DNA of 64,000 nt from Bacteroidaceae bacterium (lineage in GTDB: Bacteria > Bacteroidota > Bacteroidia > Bacteroidales > Bacteroidaceae), in the NCBI GenBank assembly GCA_017467885.1, contig JAFUKC010000014.1:29943-93942 (forward strand), read 5' to 3'. The notes under the pieces are model-generated. The model was given only the letters and a program-made list of their open reading frames with translations, made no database searches and had not been told where the DNA came from. This document shows, in pieces, positions 60,135 through 64,000 of the stretch. Both the position numbers and the translations under genes were made by a program. How positions within the stretch are numbered: the first letter of the stretch is position 1; every line of letters begins with the position of its first letter.

Positions 60135-60695
60135 TTATTTCCCCTGCCGGCCGAATCTGTATTTTGTATATACTATTTTGCGGTCTATCGGTATGCGGTG
60201 AACAACCGAGCGGCCTGTAACGGGCATGTAGTGACGAGCTTCGCAATCGGGCATTCGGCACAGGAAGGCATTTTTAATCATCGATAGGCTTTTGTGTATA
60301 AGGTTGTCGGCCGGGTTCATCATCTTGCTTGTCACTCGTTCTATCACGCTGCGGTTCATGCGTCCCGATACAGCGCAGTATATCTCCCGAAATTCTGTTT
60401 CGTAGTTGCCAATCTCTTTTATAAGAATACCCTCGGGGTGCATAAGCAACAATATGTAAATAGCTTTCTGCAAAGGCTGCATATTGATTCTTATGTGCGG
60501 ATAGAGTGGCATGGTTATATTGAATTGCTCATCGATGCATAGAGGACTTACCGGCATTTCGCTTCTGGGGCGCGAGGTACACGGCAATGTGAAGCCTTCG
60601 TCCCGGCCGGATTGTCTGTTCCCTGTATATGTTCTTGCTCTTGTCGTGTTAAGCAGGTTGGGTTGCAATCTGCTTTCTCTTGCCGTTTCTCTCAT
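60135..60695 (-). CDS. conserved-looking unknown protein, 186 residues
   Basis: I cannot name a family with certainty. The C-terminal two thirds (about residues 65-186) contain LYPHIRINMQPLQKAIYILL, LMHPEGILIKEIGNYETEFR and NLIHKSLSMIKNAF, a helical pattern I associate with conserved Bacteroidales hypothetical proteins. The first about 55 residues are Arg/Thr-rich and poorly structured, so the true start may be further in (M47 or M72). There is no signal peptide. It lies alone between the divergent radA gene and thrA. Confidence 0.65.
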   Translation of the reverse strand: MRETARESRLQPNLLNTTRARTYTGNRQSGRDEGFTLPCTSRPRSEMPVSPLCIDEQFNITMPLYPHIRINMQPLQKAIYILLLMHPEGILIKEIGNYETEFREIYCAVSGRMNRSVIERVTSKMMNPADNLIHKSLSMIKNAFLCRMPDCEARHYMPVTGRSVVHRIPIDRKIVYTKYRFGRQGK

Positions 60696-60765
60696 TGTAG
60701 CTTCTTGCCTAAAGATAACGCCACGAAGTTATAAATAAATATCGGAATAAAAAAATGAAACATGC

Positions 60766-60796
60766 TTGTCTGTGCGGCTCCGATGCATTATCTTCG
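60766..60796 (+). promoter_or_regulatory. radA promoter
   Basis: TTG (60766-60768), 20 nt, then TATCTTCG (60789-60796), 21 nt ahead of the radA ATG. It excludes the longer frame that begins at 60755. Confidence 0.6.
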
Positions 60797-60817
60797 CGTG
60801 TCGAAAAGTATCTTTGT

Positions 60818-62185
60818 ATGGCAAAGGAAAAAACAGTTTTTTTGTGTAACGATTGCGGTTACGAATCGGCAAAATGGTCGGGAAAATGCCCTGCATGCGG
60901 GGCTTGGAACAGTTTTGTTGAAAAGGTCGTGCGCGCTGCATCGGCCTCCCGTTCTTCGGTGCAGGTTTCGGGTAGCGTTGTGCTGCAACCGCAATTGATT
61001 GACGATGTATCGGCCGATGAACTGCCGCGCATGGATTTAAAGGATGCCGAGCTTAACCGTGTTCTTGGCGGTGGCCTTGTTCCGGGCTCGTTGGTACTTT
61101 TGGGTGGTGAGCCGGGTATCGGAAAGTCTACCCTTGTGTTGCAGACAGTTCTCTCGTTGGGCGAGCGTCGCGTGCTTTATGTCTCGGGCGAGGAGAGTGT
61201 GCAGCAGATTAAGCTTCGTGCCGACCGTATCGCTCACAGGCGAAGCAACTGCATGATTGTGTGCGAAACTGTGCTGGAAACTGTTTTTACACACATAAAA
61301 AATGTAAGTCCCGAGCTGTTGGTTATCGACTCCATACAAACAATGTGCAGCGAAACTGTAGAATCTTCGCCCGGCAGTATGTCGCAGGTGCGCGAGTGTA
61401 CAGCCATGCTCCTTAAATTTGCAAAAGAGAACAATGTTCCGGTGATTCTTATCGGGCATATAACCAAAGAGGGTGCCATTGCAGGGCCAAAGATATTGGA
61501 ACATATTGTCGATGTGGTGCTGCAATTCGAGGGCGACCAACACTATTTGTATCGTGTTCTGCGCTCAATAAAGAACCGTTTCGGCAGTACTGCCGAGCTT
61601 GGTATATACGAGATGCGTCGCGAGGGGCTGCGACAGGTAAGCAACCCTTCGGAGTTGCTTTTGAGCGATCGTCACAGCGGCATGAGCGGAATTGCCATCG
61701 CTTCGGCCATCGAAGGTGTCAGTCCCTTCCTTATCGAGGCACAGGCGCTTGTCAGCACAGCTGCTTATGGAACACCGCAGCGTTCGGCCACAGGGTTCGA
61801 TATACGCCGCATGAATATGCTGCTTGCTGTTCTTGAGAAACGTGTAGGTTTTAAATTGGCACAAAAGGATGTCTATCTGAACATAGCCGGCGGCTTGCGT
61901 GTAAACGACCCGGCAATAGATCTTTCTGTTATAAGCGCGATATTGTCGAGCAATATGGATGTAGAGATAGAGCCTACAGTGTGCATGGCCGGCGAGGTGG
62001 GTCTTTCGGGCGAGATACGTCCGATAAACAGAATCGAACAACGTATTGCCGAAGCTGCCAAATTGGGCTTTAAACAGATTATTGTTCCAAAATCGAATAC
62101 AAAGCGTCTCGATACCTCGCGTTTCAATATCGAGGTAAGGCCGGTGGCAAAGGTCGAGGAGGCTTTCCGGTTGATTTTCGGGTAA
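60818..62185 (+). CDS. radA: RadA, DNA repair ATPase
   Basis: From ATG 60818 (MAKEKTVFLCNDCG) the protein has 455 residues, the normal length. A zinc finger CNDCGYESAKWSGKCPACG (about residues 10-28) is followed by the RecA-like core with Walker A GGEPGIGKST (about 96-105), the RadA-specific KNRFG motif (about 251) and a Lon-protease-like C-terminal domain without catalytic serine/lysine pair. RadA promotes branch migration in recombination and repair. The FAD-dependent gene follows 29 nt later. Confidence 0.97.
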   Translation: MAKEKTVFLCNDCGYESAKWSGKCPACGAWNSFVEKVVRAASASRSSVQVSGSVVLQPQLIDDVSADELPRMDLKDAELNRVLGGGLVPGSLVLLGGEPGIGKSTLVLQTVLSLGERRVLYVSGEESVQQIKLRADRIAHRRSNCMIVCETVLETVFTHIKNVSPELLVIDSIQTMCSETVESSPGSMSQVRECTAMLLKFAKENNVPVILIGHITKEGAIAGPKILEHIVDVVLQFEGDQHYLYRVLRSIKNRFGSTAELGIYEMRREGLRQVSNPSELLLSDRHSGMSGIAIASAIEGVSPFLIEAQALVSTAAYGTPQRSATGFDIRRMNMLLAVLEKRVGFKLAQKDVYLNIAGGLRVNDPAIDLSVISAILSSNMDVEIEPTVCMAGEVGLSGEIRPINRIEQRIAEAAKLGFKQIIVPKSNTKRLDTSRFNIEVRPVAKVEEAFRLIFG

Positions 62186-62214
62186 AAGATTTAAACGACA
62201 AAACTATCTCTGAA

Positions 62215-63813
62215 ATGATTCACGAATATCAGATAAGGGTATTGCCGCAACAGGCAGTCAACGAACAGAGCATTAAACAGTATATTTCGCGCGAAAAAGG
62301 TCTCGACCTACGTTCGATAAATGCAGTGCGTGTGTTGCGAAAAAGTATCGATGCGCGCCGGCGTACCATCTTTGTAAACCTTATGGTGCGTGTGTTTGTC
62401 AATGAAATACCGCAGGGCGACGAGTACGTTTCCCGCGAATATGCCGATGTGAGCAATGGTAGGGCTGTTGTTGTGGTTGGTGCAGGTCCGGCAGGGCTTT
62501 TTGCGGCTCTTAAACTTATAGAGAAGGGATACCGCCCCATTCTGTTGGAACGTGGCAAGGATGTGCGTTCGCGCAAGGTGGATGTTGCAAATATTGCCCG
62601 CACACACACAGTCAATCCGCAATCGAACTACTGCTTCGGCGAGGGTGGTGCAGGCGCATATTCCGATGGTAAACTATATACGCGCAGTAAAAAACGTGGC
62701 AGTATCGAAGATGTGCTTAATATATTTTGTCAGCATGGTGCAAGTACCTCTATTTTAGCCGATGCTCATCCGCATCTGGGTACCGATAAACTGCCACGTA
62801 TAATAGAGAATATGCGTAACACTATTTTGAAATGCGGTGGCGAGGTTCATTTTGAAACATGTATGCAACAGTTGCTTATTGCGGGCAATAGGGTGTGTGG
62901 TGTTCGTACCGATAAGGGTGAGTTTCCGGCCGATGCGGTTATTCTTGCCACAGGTCATTCGGCAAAGGATGTCTATCGTTATCTGCACTCAAACGGTGTG
63001 CAGTTGGAAGCGAAGGGGTTTGCTGTTGGTGTGCGTTTGGAGCATCCATCGGAACTTATCGATCGCATCCAATATCATAATCCGCAAGGGCGCGGGGCTT
63101 ATCTTCCTGCTGCCGAGTACAGTTTTTCCACGCAGGTTGGTGGCAGGGGTGTGTACAGTTTCTGCATGTGTCCGGGCGGTGTGGTTATTCCTTCGGCATC
63201 GTCAAGCGAGGAATTGCTTGTGAACGGGATGTCTCCTTCGCATCGTGGTGGCCGATGGAGCAACTCGGGTATGGTTGTTCAGGTGAACTGCGAGGATGTT
63301 GAGAATCCCGATATGCAGATGGATATAGATGGAATAGAAAATGTTGCCCCCGATTCTCCTTTGCGTGTCATGGCCTTTCAGGAGCGGTTGGAACGCTTGT
63401 GTTGGGTGATGGGTAATCGTCGGCAGACTGCACCTGCACAGCGTATGACCGATTTTGTACGTGGAAAGCTAAGTTACGATTTGCCCGAAAGTTCCTATGC
63501 TCCGGGGCTTATATCCTCGCCAATGCATTTTTGGCTGCCTAAATTTATCTCTTCGCGTTTGCAGCGTGGTTTCGAGAATTTTGGTCGTTCGTCACGCGGT
63601 TTTCTCACTTCCGAAGCAAAGTTGATAGGTGTGGAGACACGAACTTCGTCTCCTGTACGTATTCTGCGCAACGCCGAGACATTGCAACATGTGGCCATAG
63701 AAGGTTTGTTCCCTTGTGGCGAGGGTGCAGGGTATGCAGGTGGAATAGTGTCGGCTGCTGTCGATGGTGAGCGTTGCGCTCTTTCGGCATGCGATTATGT
63801 TTCCCGTTTGTAA
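62215..63813 (+). CDS. FAD-dependent dehydrogenase of the COG2509 family
   Basis: The 532-residue protein opens with a small N-terminal domain (1-80) and then an FAD-binding fold: VVVVGAGPAGLFAALKLIEKG (about residues 84-104), GEGGAGAYSDGKLYTR (about 142-157), LATGHSAKDVY near 245 and the C-terminal FPCGEGAGYAGGIVSAA (about 500-516). The architecture fits COG2509, uncharacterised FAD dehydrogenases common in anaerobes. The substrate is unknown. It follows radA at 29 nt and may be read from its promoter. Confidence 0.92.
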   Translation: MIHEYQIRVLPQQAVNEQSIKQYISREKGLDLRSINAVRVLRKSIDARRRTIFVNLMVRVFVNEIPQGDEYVSREYADVSNGRAVVVVGAGPAGLFAALKLIEKGYRPILLERGKDVRSRKVDVANIARTHTVNPQSNYCFGEGGAGAYSDGKLYTRSKKRGSIEDVLNIFCQHGASTSILADAHPHLGTDKLPRIIENMRNTILKCGGEVHFETCMQQLLIAGNRVCGVRTDKGEFPADAVILATGHSAKDVYRYLHSNGVQLEAKGFAVGVRLEHPSELIDRIQYHNPQGRGAYLPAAEYSFSTQVGGRGVYSFCMCPGGVVIPSASSSEELLVNGMSPSHRGGRWSNSGMVVQVNCEDVENPDMQMDIDGIENVAPDSPLRVMAFQERLERLCWVMGNRRQTAPAQRMTDFVRGKLSYDLPESSYAPGLISSPMHFWLPKFISSRLQRGFENFGRSSRGFLTSEAKLIGVETRTSSPVRILRNAETLQHVAIEGLFPCGEGAGYAGGIVSAAVDGERCALSACDYVSRL

Positions 63814-63818
63814 TATTA

Positions 63819-64000
63819 AGAAGCTGTTTAAATTTCTTTCTAATATTATGTTTACATTGTACGCGAGTTATGCTTGCCTTTTTATGTTCTTTTTTGTCTG
63901 TTTTTCCCTTTTTTGCAGTTACATAGCCCGCTATGCGCCTTTGAAAAATGAAAAAACATACTAAAAAAGACCTATAAAAATTTCAAGGATATAAATTTAA
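63819..64000. repeat. 191-bp MITE-like repeat, second copy, cut by window end
   Basis: The left end AGAAGCTGTTTAAATTT (63819-63835) starts 5 nt after a stop codon. The interior follows the copy at 44515 base by base with scattered changes, including the ATAGCCCGCTAT palindrome and AAAAAAGACCTATAAAAAT. The first eight bases of the right end (AAATTTAA, 63993-64000) appear before the window stops, at the same offset (174 nt) as in the first copy. Confidence 0.75.

Noticed and set aside
63764-63964. 66-residue frame running from the FAD gene into the repeat
   Set aside because: It lies over the non-coding MITE-like repeat; the Phe-rich translation comes from T-runs.
1-64000. CRISPR array, prophage, insertion sequence or defence island
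   Set aside because: No regularly spaced repeats, cas genes, integrase, transposase or toxin-antitoxin pair is visible. The lone ATPase at 24250 is not enough for a defence claim.

Overview
The window is Bacteroidales chromosome. The evidence is paired SusC/SusD outer-membrane genes, many lipoproteins with Bacteroidetes-type signal peptides, the type IX secretion-associated genes porX, porW/sprE and porQ, a BtuB-BtuG-type cobalamin uptake locus, and promoters of the Bacteroidetes form (TTTG, about 19-20 nt, then TAnnTTTG). I cannot name the genus. Nearly everything is housekeeping or conserved accessory; there is no rRNA, CRISPR array, prophage or transposase.

Layout. (1) 1-14.6 kb: one long + strand operon made of two successive triads, each fasciclin-domain protein - SusC - SusD, with no glycoside hydrolase visible; the first gene is cut by the window edge. 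(2) 14.7-15.7 kb: a sirtuin and a 54-residue rubredoxin. (3) 15.7-24.1 kb, - strand: YgiQ radical SAM protein with a small partner gene, then tsaE, porX, porW, a ZnuB-type metal ABC permease and a small Cys/His-rich membrane protein. (4) 24.2-29.6 kb, + strand: a lone ABC-type ATPase, a small lipoprotein, two FKBP isomerases, an Lrp/AsnC regulator, and a peptidase C26-M19 fusion enzyme. (5) 29.7-30.1 kb: tRNA-Pro(GGG) and tRNA-Leu(UAA), facing each other. (6) 30.3-35.8 kb, - strand: DUF349 protein, nitronate monooxygenase family protein, MgtE, RsmA. (7) 35.9-40.8 kb, + strand: a flippase-like membrane protein, PepD, a DUF3332 lipoprotein, MeaB, 5-formyl-THF cyclo-ligase. (8) 40.9-44.4 kb, - strand: pfkA-ispH-cmk-porQ. 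(9) 44.8-49.2 kb, + strand: a TonB-family protein, then polyprenyl synthase - unknown gene - TatD - DAHP synthase/chorismate mutase. (10) 49.3-54.8 kb, + strand: cobalamin riboswitch and btuB-btuG-btuF-btuC. (11) 54.8-60.0 kb, - strand: a 51-residue small protein, an SGNH-type secreted protein with a long structured leader, and thrA. (12) 60.1-64 kb: an unknown gene, radA, and a COG2509 FAD-dependent dehydrogenase.

How the genes fit together. The first operon looks like two related but diverged surface uptake/adhesion modules; acidic low-complexity segments occur in three of their periplasmic or surface proteins. The B12 locus is a riboswitch-controlled capture route (surface BtuG, outer-membrane BtuB, periplasmic BtuF, inner-membrane BtuC), but its ATPase is not in the window. 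PorX, PorW and PorQ suggest a type IX secretion system or a remnant of one, and the SGNH protein ends in a C-terminal segment resembling Bacteroidales sorting/anchor tails.

The least explained items are: a 191-bp MITE-like repeat with 17-bp inverted ends, present once complete and once cut by the window end, plus three isolated end sequences; the doubled fasciclin-SusC-SusD operon; the SGNH gene with its attached small peptide gene and hairpin leader; and the five-gene cluster that puts a metal permease beside porW-porX.
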